This document shows positions 1 to 8,626 of a stretch of 64,000 bases of DNA, piece by piece; position 1 is the stretch's first letter; each line of letters opens with the position of its first letter. The translations under genes were made by a program, and so were the position numbers. The notes beneath the pieces were generated by a model that ran no database searches, was not told where the DNA came from, and saw nothing but the letters and a program-made list of their open reading frames with translations. The stretch comes from CBDCFV01 sp965216425 (GTDB lineage: Bacteria > Chloroflexota > Dehalococcoidia > Lucifugimonadales > UBA3495): the NCBI GenBank assembly GCA_965216425.1, contig CBDCFV010000005.1, positions 1,116,001-1,180,000 on the forward strand, given 5' to 3'.

Positions 1-1
1 C

Positions 2-118
2 GGCTTGCGAGTCGCAACGGGGCGTTTCCAGGAATACATGCAGGTGCGGCTGCAAAACGACGGGCCGGTGACCATCCTGCTGGACAGCGACGACCGGAAC
101 CGGCCCCGCCGCGGTTAG
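2..118 (+). CDS. dtd: D-aminoacyl-tRNA deacylase, C-terminal end (partial)
   Basis: The window opens inside this gene and only the last 38 codons are present, ending at a TAG. The visible sequence holds the family's C-terminal NDGPVT motif followed by ILLDS, preceded by GRFQEYMQV, which matches the conserved GxFGAxMxV region. In the family, the enzyme removes D-amino acids mischarged onto tRNA, and the NDGPVT-type motif lines the active site at the dimer interface. The stop codon overlaps the convergent downstream gene by four bases. The N-terminal half lies outside the window, so overall integrity cannot be judged. Confidence 0.8.
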   Translation, partial: GLRVATGRFQEYMQVRLQNDGPVTILLDSDDRNRPRRG

Positions 119-642
119 CGGTGCCAGCCCATGCCGATGAATAGCCCACGCAAGTAGGCGATCTGGCCGCCGTGGGATATGTTGTCCCACGTCACCTGCC
201 CCAAGGCGGCCCCTACGGAACGCGGTTCGGGCACCGGTGGAAGCACCATCTTTTTTTCCAATTCCTCTGAGCTTAGAGACGATATAAACTCTCTGGCGGC
301 GCCTTTGATGGACTCGTAGTACCCCAGTTGAACGTCCCGTGAGGGCGCTTGCCAAGCACTCACTTGCTCCGCCGTCCAGCCCACGCCACGTTCATCGGGG
401 TCGTCATCCATCCCATATTTCTGGTGCCAGCCTTCACTCGCCCACAACTGGGGCATAGAACGCAGCCGGGTATGGATGAAGGTATCCAGCACCCGGTTCA
501 TGTGCCACAGAAGCCAAGCGGCTGAGTTGCACTGGTCTGACGGCTGCCGTGCCAGTGCCGCGTCGTCCAGCCCTTCCAGTGCTGAGTCCACCATGTCCCA
601 GTTTCGTTCCAGGGCAGACAGGATTGGTTCCGATGCGGGCAA
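115..642 (-). CDS. DinB-family (DUF664-like) protein
   Basis: A 175-residue protein of typical DinB/YfiT size. The N-terminal helix is followed by AAWLLWHMNRVLDTFI, whose WHMNR histidine is where DinB-fold proteins carry the first metal ligand. A second ligand candidate is the histidine in ISHGGQIAYLRG near the C-terminus. DinB-fold proteins are four-helix bundles, many of them metal-dependent thiol S-transferases; the substrate here is unknown. The start is TTG, chosen because AAGGAGG lies six bases upstream. The gene converges on dtd with a four-base overlap and stands alone otherwise. Confidence 0.75.
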   Translation of the reverse strand: MPASEPILSALERNWDMVDSALEGLDDAALARQPSDQCNSAAWLLWHMNRVLDTFIHTRLRSMPQLWASEGWHQKYGMDDDPDERGVGWTAEQVSAWQAPSRDVQLGYYESIKGAAREFISSLSSEELEKKMVLPPVPEPRSVGAALGQVTWDNISHGGQIAYLRGLFIGMGWHR

Positions 643-654
643 TTTCGCCTCCTT

Positions 655-850
655 AGATTCCCGCCTGCGCGGGAATGACGGTTTTGCGGTGGGAATGACA
701 ACTATGCGACGAGAACGACGGTTTTGCGATGGGACCGACGACTATGCAATTGGGACGCCGTTTTTGCGATGGGAATGCTGGCTTCGCAATCGGGGCACCG
801 AATTGACCAGCGGGAATACTGGCTTTGCAGCGGGAATGCCGGCTTCACAA
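655..850. repeat. GGGAATGAC palindrome with decaying 20-bp tandem array
   Basis: A GATTCCCGCCTGCGCGGGAATGAC palindrome starts near 656. From 671 its right arm runs into nine consecutive 20-bp units (671-690 through 831-850) with rough consensus GGGAATGACGGCTTTGCGAT. Units diverge progressively to the right but the 20-bp register is kept. There are no spacers, so this is not CRISPR-like. No convincing gene occupies 643-887. Confidence 0.75.
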
Positions 851-887
851 AGACCTCTTCCGAGAAGGTCGTAAAGCGACGGCAGCG

Positions 888-1436
888 TCAGACGGACAGT
901 TCGTTCTCCATACCGGGAGCCAGGTCCACGTCAAAGGCCGCCAGCACCTGGCCGACCAGCAGGTAATGGCCAATCAGTACGGTAACGTCCAGCGTGCCCT
1001 GTACGCCGAAACGGGACTTGACCGCGTCGTAGGTGGCGTCGCTTACCTTGTGGTTACGTAACAGTTCGTGGGTGTACTTGACCAGTATCTCCTCATCCCC
1101 CGACAGGCCCTGCGGCGCGGTGCCCTCGGCGATGGCGCGGATGGTGTCGTCCGACACTCCGGCCTCTCTCGCCAGCTTGGCGTGGGCGCTGAACTCGTAC
1201 TGGGACTTGATCTCCTTGGCGGTGGTGATTATCACAGTCTCTTTAAGGCTTTCGGGAATATCGAACTCGAACCGGACGTAGGTCCCGGTGTTGGCCACCC
1301 GGGCCGCCACCTTTGGACTGTGCAACAGCACGCCATAGGGTCCGCGGACGCTTCCCCTGCTGCCTACGATCTCGTCGAAAAAGACTTGGTCTTCGGGCTT
1401 GAGTTCTTCCCTGGTGACGTTGGACAAACGGGACAT
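888..1436 (-). CDS. Carboxymuconolactone decarboxylase (CMD/AhpD-like) family protein
   Basis: A 182-residue protein with the CMD-fold core ETVIITTAKEIKSQYEFSAHAKLAREAGVSD, in which TTA, the E and the AH positions are typical family landmarks. The second half repeats the helical pattern (HELLRNHKVSDATYDAVKSRFG). No CxxC is present, so it is unlikely to be an AhpD-type peroxidase. The family includes decarboxylases and proteins of unknown function, and the substrate cannot be read from sequence. The start ATG at 1436 follows AGGAGG by six bases; a longer in-frame ORF reaches 1460 but lacks a ribosome site. A paralogue lies at 46723. Confidence 0.8.
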   Translation of the reverse strand: MSRLSNVTREELKPEDQVFFDEIVGSRGSVRGPYGVLLHSPKVAARVANTGTYVRFEFDIPESLKETVIITTAKEIKSQYEFSAHAKLAREAGVSDDTIRAIAEGTAPQGLSGDEEILVKYTHELLRNHKVSDATYDAVKSRFGVQGTLDVTVLIGHYLLVGQVLAAFDVDLAPGMENELSV

Positions 1437-1483
1437 ATCGAAACCTCCTGGAAAATTCACCTGTGAAATTCAATGGTAGGATG

Positions 1484-1626
1484 AGAAACTATCGCACAAT
1501 CAACTATCTCCGTTGACACCCTCTCGTCACTGACAGAAGCTCATGGATTCCCGCCTTCGCGGGAATGACAGGGTTGGGCGGGAATGACGAGTTGGGTAAT
1601 GCGCCAAATCTTGAGATAGTTACTAA
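1484..1626. repeat. Miniature inverted-repeat element, family A, copy 1
   Basis: Begins AGAAACTATC and ends GATAGTTACTAA, an imperfect terminal inverted repeat. The core holds the GGATTCCCGCCTTCGCGGGAATGAC palindrome and a second GGGAATGAC unit. It has no coding capacity. Its right end overlaps the nadC stop codon. Compare the copies at 24938, 27758, 35656 and 40753. Confidence 0.7.
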
Positions 1627-2477
1627 ACGAACTCCAAGTCCAAGCTCAGGTCCAGCGCGGTGACAGAGTGGGTCAAGCCGCCGACGGAGATAAGGTCTAC
1701 GCCGGCGTCGGCCACGGCCCTGACCGTGTCCATATTGATGCCTCCGGACGCCTCGACCACCGCCCGCCCGTTGATAATCTCCACTGCCTCGCGCATGGTG
1801 TCGGGGGGCATGTTGTCCAGCATGATGATGTGAGCGCCGGCAGACACCGCTTCACGCACCTCTTCAAGGGTCTCCACTTCCACTTCCACCTTTATCGTGT
1901 GGGAAGCGCGGGACAGGGCCAAGCGAATGACGCCGTCCAAGCCCACCTCCTGGGAACGCAACGCTTGGATATGGTTATCCTTTATTAAAATGCCATCGGC
2001 CAGGTTGATGCGGTGGTTATAACCTCCTCCCATGCGCACGGCATACTTGTCCAAGTAGCGGTGTCCGGGGGCGGTCTTGCGGGTGTCCACGATGCGGGAG
2101 AGGCTGCCTTCTATCGCCCGGACGTACCGGTTGGTGTCGCTGGCGATGCCGCTCATGCGCTGCAGAAAGTTCAGGGCAGTGCGTTCCGCCCGCAGGATGC
2201 TCCCCGCCGCTCCCTCGACCCGGGCCACGTCATCGCCGGGAGAAAGAGCGGCGCCGTCGGAAACCAGCCCTTTGGATTCCAGCGTTTCGTCAACGCGCTG
2301 GAACACCGCCATACAGACATTCAGCCCGGCCAGTACTCCGTAGTCCTTGGCGCGTATAATCCCGACGGCCCGGACATCGTCCGGCACCAAGTTCTGGGTA
2401 GTAGGATCATTGAAGACTTGGTCTTCCGTCAGTGCGGCATCGATGAGGCGGTAAACCTCCGGCGGCAACTGGCTCAT
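1623..2477 (-). CDS. nadC: Nicotinate-nucleotide diphosphorylase (quinolinate phosphoribosyltransferase)
   Basis: Full-length 284-residue NadC. The family signature is clear: NFLQRMSGIA, then DTRKTAPGHRYLDKYAV, GGGYNHR and LIKDNH, followed by the C-terminal barrel segments VEVEVE, IMLDNM, EASGGI and ISVGGLTHS. The enzyme converts quinolinate and PRPP to nicotinate mononucleotide, CO2 and pyrophosphate in de novo NAD synthesis; nadD lies at 17947. AAGGAG sits upstream of the ATG. The TAG stop lies inside the terminal repeat of a family A element, which may have set the C-terminus. Confidence 0.95.
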   Translation of the reverse strand: MSQLPPEVYRLIDAALTEDQVFNDPTTQNLVPDDVRAVGIIRAKDYGVLAGLNVCMAVFQRVDETLESKGLVSDGAALSPGDDVARVEGAAGSILRAERTALNFLQRMSGIASDTNRYVRAIEGSLSRIVDTRKTAPGHRYLDKYAVRMGGGYNHRINLADGILIKDNHIQALRSQEVGLDGVIRLALSRASHTIKVEVEVETLEEVREAVSAGAHIIMLDNMPPDTMREAVEIINGRAVVEASGGINMDTVRAVADAGVDLISVGGLTHSVTALDLSLDLEFV

Positions 2478-2612
2478 CTAAGCGTCTCCTTTCGAGCCGA
2501 CTCCTACGTCCGGCCAGCGAACGGGGTGCCCCCAAGCATGGCTTGAACGTGGTCACTGGCCCTCATTCTACTCCAATTCGGCGAAACGGGGCCAGAGGCG
2601 TTGGATGGCCGA

Positions 2613-2767
2613 CGGGGCCTTTTCATTTTCCGGATCAGGTCAAATGGGTCTCGTCTTTGCCGCGAAAGCGGGACCCTCCATGACCGTGGCCTATGGCAAA
2701 CTTCTCGTGGCAGAACCATATGGATTCCCGCCTGCGCGGGAAAGACGGGAGAATGAAAAGGCCCCGG
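2613..2767. repeat. Palindromic element, family B, copy 1
   Basis: Starts CGGGGCCTTTTCATTTTCC and ends GGAGAATGAAAAGGCCCCGG, giving arms of about 18 bp in inverted orientation. The interior includes GCGAAAGCGGGACCC and the GGATTCCCGCCTGCGCGGGAAAGAC palindrome. A near-identical copy is at 15593 and a broken one at 27648. No open reading frame in it looks real. Confidence 0.75.
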
Positions 2768-2846
2768 GATGGCCGACCAAGGCCTGTGGAGAGTCTCGCC
2801 CCATAGCGAAGTCCCACTCCCAATCCCTCATCTCCAGGAAGGCAGA

Positions 2847-2964
2847 CGTCATTCCCGCTGCCAAATCGTCATCCCCGCGCAGGCGGGAATCCAGAGTCAT
2901 TCGCTGACAGTCACGTTCTCTTACCTCGGCGAGTACAGCTTCCCACCTTCGTGGGAATGACAGG
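2847..2964. repeat. Two further GGGAATGAC-type palindromes
   Basis: GTCATCCCCGCGCAGGCGGGAATCC at about 2868-2892 lies in the opposite orientation to TTCCCACCTTCGTGGGAATGAC at about 2940-2961. Together with family B copy 1 they fill most of the 600-bp space between nadC and the GlcG-like gene. I see no gene in that space. Confidence 0.6.
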
Positions 2965-3075
2965 TCATGGAGGGAATGACGATGAACCGGCGAATATTCT
3001 GCTGGTACAATAGCAGGGCGCAGGGTGTATAGCCCTGAACTCAAAGAAAATAGTCTTCTAAGGAGGCGCACCACC

Positions 3076-3495
3076 ATGCCTAACATCAACTTGGAACAGG
3101 CGGAGCAAGTGCTGGCAGGCGCAAAAGCGGCCGCGGTGGAGATGGGCAAGCCCTTCAGTTTTTCCGTAGTAGACGCCCGCGGCGACCTGATTACCATGTG
3201 CCGGATGGACGGCACGCCTTGGCGCACACCCTACGTTTCGCGGGGCAAGGCCCGTGCGGCGGCCTGCTTTGGCGAGGCCAGCGGCGACCTGACCGAGCGG
3301 TCCACCACGCCGATTATGCGCGCGGTGATGGAGGTTGAAGGCGGGGAGTTCGTTCCGGGACAAGGCGCACTTCCCATATACATGAACGGCGAGTTGATTG
3401 GCGCGGTCGGCGGCAGCGGCGGCACGGCTCAAGAGGACGAGGACTGCTCCAGGGCCGGCATCAGCCGTTTGTCCGGCGCCAGCGCCAGCCGATAG
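3076..3495 (+). CDS. GlcG/HbpS family protein (DUF336)
   Basis: A 139-residue protein covering the whole GlcG/HbpS domain: the N-terminal helix NLEQAEQVLAGAKAAAVEMG, the PFSFSVVDARGDLITMCRMDG strand pair, the substrate-loop region TPWRTPYVSRGKARAAA, and the glycine-rich end PIYMNGELIGAVGGSGGTAQEDEDCSRAGI. Family members bind haem or corrinoids or accompany catabolic operons; the role here is unknown. The ATG at 3076 follows AAGGAGG by eight bases, so the longer in-frame ORF from 3025 is rejected. The gene is monocistronic, with hairpins directly downstream. Confidence 0.85.
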   Translation: MPNINLEQAEQVLAGAKAAAVEMGKPFSFSVVDARGDLITMCRMDGTPWRTPYVSRGKARAAACFGEASGDLTERSTTPIMRAVMEVEGGEFVPGQGALPIYMNGELIGAVGGSGGTAQEDEDCSRAGISRLSGASASR

Positions 3496-3580
3496 GAATC
3501 GTCTGGCGCTTGTCTCCCAGCCCGTTTGACATACTTGCGCCCCGGCTTTATACCTGAAGCCGGGGTGTCTGTCTTTTACG
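3481..3580 (+). terminator. Twin hairpins after the GlcG-like gene
   Basis: AGCGCCAG at 3481-3488 pairs with CTGGCGCT at 3503-3510, spanning the stop codon. A second hairpin, CCCCGGCTT (3540-3548) with AAGCCGGGG (3557-3565), is followed by a T-rich stretch, although the T run is not immediate. The second one resembles an intrinsic terminator. Confidence 0.55.
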
Positions 3581-3715
3581 AGAGGTATACTCCCTTTCCG
3601 CTTTCCCACCTCGGAGCCAGCTCATTCGCCGGTGCCTTGGTCAACCAAGCTCAAGGCTACGTCTTTTCCCAAGCTTGTTACAATGGGGACATCTACTCTC
3701 GGAGAATTGATTGAT

Positions 3716-4678
3716 ATGTACGCACGCATCCTGGTCCCGGTTGACGGCTCCTCGCTAAGCGAACAAGTGCTGCCCTACGTTCAGCAGCTTGGTTTGGGGC
3801 TGTCAATACCGGTAACACTTATGACGGTAGTAGAACCTTCTCCGGCCAGCATTGGCTTGCACTTGGGATCATCATCTCAAGAGCAAGACACGGTGAGGCA
3901 CCGTGCCGACCACGCCGTTGCTTATGTGAACTCCTTGGCCGACGCCTTCCGGTCCGACGGTGTTACGGTTTCAACCGTGACGCCATCCGGATCCCCCGCG
4001 CAGGAAATCATCCAAGAAGCAGCTCGGGAGGCGGACACTCTCATCGCTATGTCCGGTCACGGGCGTTCCGGCGTGGCGCGATGGTGGATCGGCAGCGTCG
4101 CCGACCGGGTGCTTCACACGACCGACGCGCCCCTCCTGATAATCAGGTTTCACGAGGGCGAGGGAAACTCTCATGCGGAAGGGTTCAGCCGCGTCGTTGT
4201 ACCGGTGGACGGGTCGCCCTTAGCCGAGGAAATACTGCCTCACGTAACACTCATCACCAAGGCGCTGGGACTGGCCATTGACTTGGTGAGGGTGGTGCCC
4301 ACTTGGAACGAGTACTTGGCTATGGCGGCGCCTCCCGAAAATTACAGCAGCGCCTCTTTTGACGAGGTTTCCAGGTACAACACCGAAGAGGCTACCCAGT
4401 ACTTGGACCGCCTCAAGGAAGACCTGTTGCAACAAGGCGTAGGCTCGGTGGAAACGCATTGTGTGCGCGGAGACCCGGCGTCCTCGATCATCGACGTAGC
4501 TAGTGAAACGCCCGACCGGCTGGTGGCGATGACCACTCATGGGCGTTCCGGCGTGGGGCGCTGGGTGCTTGGCAGCGTGGCAGACCGCGTCGTGCGTAAT
4601 TCCGGCGACCCGGTGCTGGTAGTGCGGGCCGGAGAGCGAAGGCCGTTGCAAGGAGAGTCGATGCCAGCCACGGCTTAA
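3716..4678 (+). CDS. Tandem universal stress protein (two UspA domains)
   Basis: 320 residues containing two Usp domains in series. Each starts with a RI/RVVVPVDGSSLSE/SPLAE strand-loop and ends with the nucleotide-binding signature GRSGVARWWIGSVADRV or GRSGVGRWVLGSVADRV, matching the G-2x-G-9x-G(S/T) ATP-binding pattern. Both domains therefore look ATP-binding. Usp proteins act in stress survival by poorly defined means. The start is placed at MYARILVP because the domain begins there and GGAGAA lies upstream; a longer ORF from 3632 adds unrelated residues. TACAAT at 3679-3684 could be a -10 element. Confidence 0.85.
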   Translation: MYARILVPVDGSSLSEQVLPYVQQLGLGLSIPVTLMTVVEPSPASIGLHLGSSSQEQDTVRHRADHAVAYVNSLADAFRSDGVTVSTVTPSGSPAQEIIQEAAREADTLIAMSGHGRSGVARWWIGSVADRVLHTTDAPLLIIRFHEGEGNSHAEGFSRVVVPVDGSPLAEEILPHVTLITKALGLAIDLVRVVPTWNEYLAMAAPPENYSSASFDEVSRYNTEEATQYLDRLKEDLLQQGVGSVETHCVRGDPASSIIDVASETPDRLVAMTTHGRSGVGRWVLGSVADRVVRNSGDPVLVVRAGERRPLQGESMPATA

Positions 4679-4757
4679 GCTGATAGCGCTTCTGGATTCC
4701 CGCCTTCCCGGGAATGACGATATCGGACTGCCTGCTTTCGCAAATGCCAGCCCAAGC

Positions 4758-6009
4758 TAGTAGTTCAGCTATTTTGAATTGCTGGGTAAAGGGATTTCAG
4801 CTTGATGCGCGCATCATCGGTGGTGAAGCGCCAGTCCACTCGCACCATGTCCCGGTTGCGCTGGTTCTGCCACGCTCCCACCTCCCGGCGCAGGACGCTT
4901 TGGTCCGGTATGCGCCGGTCCAGGCACTGCCGGGCCAGCACTCCGATTTCGATCTCGGCCATGTTCAGCCAACTCCCATGCTTGGGGGTGTAGTGAATCT
5001 CCAGACGTTCGGTGATACGCCGTGCTTCCATAAGCTCGAATGCCTCGTATAATGAGGCCGGATGATGGGTGTTCAGGTTGTCCATCACCAGCACAATCCG
5101 GTCCTTGTCCGGGTAGTCCTCGTCCACCAACTTCTTCACTTGGTGCGCCCAGTCCACTTTCGTCCGCCGGTCCGTCACTCCGACCCGCCGCCACCCTTCC
5201 AGCGGCGCAAACAGCATGAACAGGTTGCTCACCCCGTTGCGCTCGTATTCGTAATCATACGCGACTGCCAATCCGGGGCGAGGCGGGCGCGGCAGTCGCG
5301 TTTCCTTCACCTGCTGTTTGCTGGTCTCGTCCAGGCACACCAGGACTTCATTGTCTTCATAGGGACGGTGATAGACCTCAAGCACGTCCTCCATGGCACA
5401 CACAAAGTCCGAACTGCCTTCCGGCGGGATGCACCAGCACTCTTTCAGCCAAGGCTTGAGTTCGTTTTTTTCAGCGTCTTGCGCACCGTCTCTGGGTGGA
5501 TGCTCTCCACTATCTCGCACTCCACCAGCCGGTCCGCCAATAATCTCAGCGTCCAACGGGCCCGGCCTTCCGGCGGTTCCCCGCAGGCCAGCGCAATCAG
5601 GTGGGCTTCCGCAGCGCCATCCAGTTTCTTTGGCCGGCGGCGTTGTTGCTCCTTACGCCCCAAGGCCGCTTCGATCCCTTCCTCCACGCAACGGCGGCGT
5701 ATCCGTTCCACTGTGGCGCTGGCGATCTCGAGGGACCGGGCAACCTCTTCGTCCGTCAGGCCTCCGTCTTTCCGCGCTTCATCGCTAAGCAACAGAGCCT
5801 GCCCTCGTGAAAACGGGGGATGCGTGCATGGGTCTGCTTGTACGCTGCTGCCCGTCCCTTGGAAACCAGGGCCTTCAGTTCCTGTTGCTCTTCCGCGGTC
5901 AGTTCGATATGGTACTTCTTAGCCGGCACGACCCCTCTCCTTGGATACAATTCGCCAATGCCGGTAGAATACACCAGTTGTGCCTCAATTCAATGACGTT
6001 CAACTACTA
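4758..6009. mobile_element. IS630-family insertion sequence, degenerate
   Basis: The left end reads TAGTTCAGCTATTTTGAATTG from 4761. The reverse complement of the right end reads TAGTTGAACGTCATTGAATTG. Both are preceded by CTAG, consistent with the TA target duplication of IS630/Tc1 elements. The element is about 1.25 kb and encodes a broken minus-strand transposase. Its right edge coincides with the stop codon of the oxidoreductase at 6007. Confidence 0.75.
4765..5974 (-). pseudogene. IS630-family transposase, disrupted
   Basis: Three successive minus-strand frames make up one transposase. The first (from about 5974) carries the N-terminal HTH lead VPAKKYHIELTAEEQQELKAL. The second carries GLTDEEVARSLEIASATVERIRRR. 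The third carries the DDE catalytic domain (LVCLDETSKQ, VLVMDNLNTHHPASLYE, IHYTPKHGSWLNMAEIE). Between frames one and two about 23 extra bases follow the HARI codons, a true lesion. Between frames two and three the break falls at a run of seven A, where IS630 elements often use programmed -1 slippage. The element is therefore probably dead because of the 23-base insertion. Confidence 0.8.
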
Positions 6010-7134
6010 GTCCTTCAACGCCGGTATGACCTCTTTGCCGAACAACTCCAGAGAGCGCATGGTGTCCTGGTGGGACAGTCGACCGCCTTGGGCCTCCAGC
6101 AACAGGGCGCCCACGCCCAGCCTTTCTTTAATGTGGCGTAGCTGCTTGATGACCGAGTCGGGGTTGCCCACGATCAGGTGGTAGCGTTGCTGGAGTTCCT
6201 GGTACGACATATCGTTTAGCGGCACGGGGCGCCGGCTGGCAACGGCCGCCGATCCGGCGCGGGAGGCGTAGCCGGGGGGCGACCAGTACTCCCGGGGGCC
6301 GCGCAGCGGATAATTCATCCGCCACAGGAAAGCTTTCCCTGCTTCCTGGGCCTTCTCCTCGGTCTCGTTGACGTGGCAGCAGACCATGAACGCGAACTTC
6401 TCCGGCCCCGGCTCCCATCCGTCAGCGGCGGCATATTCCCTGTAGCGGGCGAATAGGTTCTCAGCCACGTCCAACGGCGTCAGGAACGCAGCGTAGGTGT
6501 AGCGGTTATGGGCCGCCCATTGCACCGTTTCCGGGCTGCCGGTGCCGGGTACCCAGACCGGAGGGTGAGGTTTCTGTATCGGCAGCATCCAAGGATTGAC
6601 CGCCCGGTACTGGTAATGCTTCCCCTCCCATCGAAACGGGCCGGGAGTGGTCCATGTCTTGATGATGAGGTCGTGGCACTCCTCGAACCTCTCCCGGTTG
6701 TATACCGGGTTGGTGTTGTTGGCCCAACTCTCGATGCCGATACCCCTGACGAACCCTGAAATGATCCGTCCTCCGGAAATAACGTCCAGCATGGCGATCT
6801 CTTCAGCCAAACGGACGGGGTTGTCCGACGTGGGAAGCATGTTGCCTAGCATCAGTATTTTGGCCCTGTTGGTGGTGCGGGCCAGGATACCCCCGCTGAT
6901 ATTCACCTCCACATCCATACACGAAGGGGTGTTATGGTGCTCGTTGATCATCAGCCCATCGAAGCCCACTTCCTCGGCGTACTGGTACTCGTCGAAGTAT
7001 CTTTTGAAGAGGTCTTGAGCTTTTGCCGGGTCGAAATAGCTGTTGGGGAAGGTAAGCCGCATGGATGGGTACTTTTCCGCTTCCGATTCGGGGAATTCGG
7101 CGAAGGGCATTTCAGTGAAGTAGTAAAAGTCCAT
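6007..7134 (-). CDS. LLM-class flavin-dependent oxidoreductase (luciferase-like)
   Basis: A 375-residue bacterial luciferase-like TIM-barrel protein. Landmarks in order are AEEVGFDGLMINEHHNTPSC, ILMLGNMLPTSDNPVRLAEEIAMLD, SGGRIISGFVRGIGIES, KTWTTPGPFRWEGKHY, PHPPVWVPGTGSPET and NPDSVIKQLRHIKERLG. The family uses reduced FMN or F420 in monooxygenation or dehydrogenation; the substrate cannot be assigned. It is a close paralogue of the protein at 8627. Its TAG stop lies at the end of the IS630 element, so the last codons may have been reshaped by that insertion. No strong ribosome site is visible. Confidence 0.85.
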   Translation of the reverse strand: MDFYYFTEMPFAEFPESEAEKYPSMRLTFPNSYFDPAKAQDLFKRYFDEYQYAEEVGFDGLMINEHHNTPSCMDVEVNISGGILARTTNRAKILMLGNMLPTSDNPVRLAEEIAMLDVISGGRIISGFVRGIGIESWANNTNPVYNRERFEECHDLIIKTWTTPGPFRWEGKHYQYRAVNPWMLPIQKPHPPVWVPGTGSPETVQWAAHNRYTYAAFLTPLDVAENLFARYREYAAADGWEPGPEKFAFMVCCHVNETEEKAQEAGKAFLWRMNYPLRGPREYWSPPGYASRAGSAAVASRRPVPLNDMSYQELQQRYHLIVGNPDSVIKQLRHIKERLGVGALLLEAQGGRLSHQDTMRSLELFGKEVIPALKD

Positions 7135-7283
7135 AATTCCAGAAGCTCCAAAGCGATTATTACGAATTCACTTCATCGAACCGCATTGTAAAGTTATCCC
7201 AGCGTGTTCACAACCTTTCGTGCTTCCCTTGGACATTGGCAATTTCAAGAGAAGGAAGGTAACCTACACCTCATCGGCAGAAA

Positions 7284-7595
7284 ATGAAAAGTATCCCGGC
7301 GGACTGCTGCCAGATATATCAAGGTCGCCCGGAAGCCGAGGTAAAGTTGCCGAGCGAGCTAATGGACGACGAAATGCAGGTAAAAGTATATTATGACAGG
7401 AGTGCCGACACTCTGACCGTATGGTTCGGGAACCCTGCCGATGAATACGTATGCGAGGAGGTTGGGGAGGAAGTGGTCCTGATGAAGGACCGCAACCAAC
7501 ACGTCATCGGTTTCGAGAAGTCAAATTTGTTCGATGTGCAGGGCATAGACCGGCTCACTGGGAAGGTGCAGGTCTCGATAGAAACGGTAGGGTAA
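7284..7595 (+). CDS. DUF2283 domain-containing protein
   Basis: A small protein whose core, VKVYYDRSADTLTVWFGNPADEY followed by GEEVVLMKDRNQHVIGFEKSN, matches the DUF2283 pattern of a short beta-rich domain with unknown function. The start is uncertain: ATG at 7284 gives 103 residues, while ATGs at 7362 and 7374 give 77 and 73 residues that start closer to the usual family N-terminus. None has a strong ribosome site. It lies alone between two minus-strand genes. Confidence 0.6.
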   Translation: MKSIPADCCQIYQGRPEAEVKLPSELMDDEMQVKVYYDRSADTLTVWFGNPADEYVCEEVGEEVVLMKDRNQHVIGFEKSNLFDVQGIDRLTGKVQVSIETVG

Positions 7596-7635
7596 CCACC
7601 GCCCTTGCCCCTTCCTCCGGTGCGCGCCGCTTCTA

Positions 7636-8421
7636 TTACGCCAAAAACTCCAACGCCGCTTTAACGAACTCGTCCGGCTTTTCCACTTGGGGCGAATGCC
7701 CGCAATTGTCGATGATCACCAAGTCCGACTTGGGTATCGCTTGGTGATAAAGCTCACCGCATTCCAGCGGCACCAAGCGGTCCTCACGCCCCCACACGAC
7801 CCGGGTGGGGATATTGACCCTCCCCAGAAGTCCGGGCAATCGGGGATCGTACATGTAGGGCTTCCAGCACACGCGCACAGCCATCTCTCGGTTGCCCTCG
7901 GCAATTTCCGTCTGCTCCGGCGTCGGGGGCTGCCCGTAAATCTGGTCATACTCCGGGGCCTGCTTGGGGTCGTGGAACAACAACTCGGTGACTTGGGCCG
8001 GGCTGATGATGAATATGTCGGCGATCTCGCCCTGCTGGGGCTTGATGCCCACGGCGTCCACCAGCATCAGCTTGCTGAAGGCGTGGCGGCAGGAAACAGC
8101 TATCTCCGACGCCAGCCAACCGCCCATTGAAAACCCAATGGCCCTGGCCCCTTCCAGTCCCTGTTCTTCCAAGAACCAAGTGTAAAAGGACGCCATGTCG
8201 TGGATGGTCTCCATCCACTCGGGCCGGGTCGACTGCCAATAACCCGGGTGGGTAGGCAGGTAGACGGTGTAATTGTCGGCCAAGGCTTGTACGTAACGCA
8301 GCCATCCGGAGTTGCCGCCGGCGCCATGGAACACCACCAGCGGCTCGCCGGACCCCCCGGTGAGCATGTGGACCTGGTTGCCGCCCACTTGGACTAATTT
8401 ATCGGTGAAATCTGTGGCCAT
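7636..8421 (-). CDS. Alpha/beta hydrolase
   Basis: A 261-residue alpha/beta hydrolase. The oxyanion-loop region is VVFHGAGGNSGW, the nucleophile elbow GFSMGG places serine at about residue 98, the acid is likely Asp214 in WGREDRLVP, and the base is His242 in NCGHSPQVEKP. The family hydrolyses C-C, ester or amide bonds; the resemblance to ring-cleavage product hydrolases is only general. It lies between two luciferase-like oxidoreductases in the same orientation, which suggests a shared breakdown pathway but does not prove it. Confidence 0.85.
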   Translation of the reverse strand: MATDFTDKLVQVGGNQVHMLTGGSGEPLVVFHGAGGNSGWLRYVQALADNYTVYLPTHPGYWQSTRPEWMETIHDMASFYTWFLEEQGLEGARAIGFSMGGWLASEIAVSCRHAFSKLMLVDAVGIKPQQGEIADIFIISPAQVTELLFHDPKQAPEYDQIYGQPPTPEQTEIAEGNREMAVRVCWKPYMYDPRLPGLLGRVNIPTRVVWGREDRLVPLECGELYHQAIPKSDLVIIDNCGHSPQVEKPDEFVKAALEFLA

Positions 8422-8626
8422 GTTTGGCTTCTCCCGCGTGGAAATCTACCCTAGGATTTAACCCGTCATTCCGGCCTTGAGCTTGAGCCGGAATCCAAAT
8501 CCGTCCTTTGCCCAACGCGTTAAACCTGAATTGGCCTTGGATTCCCGCCTGCGCGAGAATGACGCGTTAAATATTTGCGTGGTAAAGACGCTGCTTGAAA
8601 ACCGAAACATCCTGCCCTTAGCCCGG

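Noticed and set aside
655..850. Regular repeats considered as a CRISPR array
   Set aside because: Units are directly adjacent with no spacers, decay progressively and lack any cas gene nearby.
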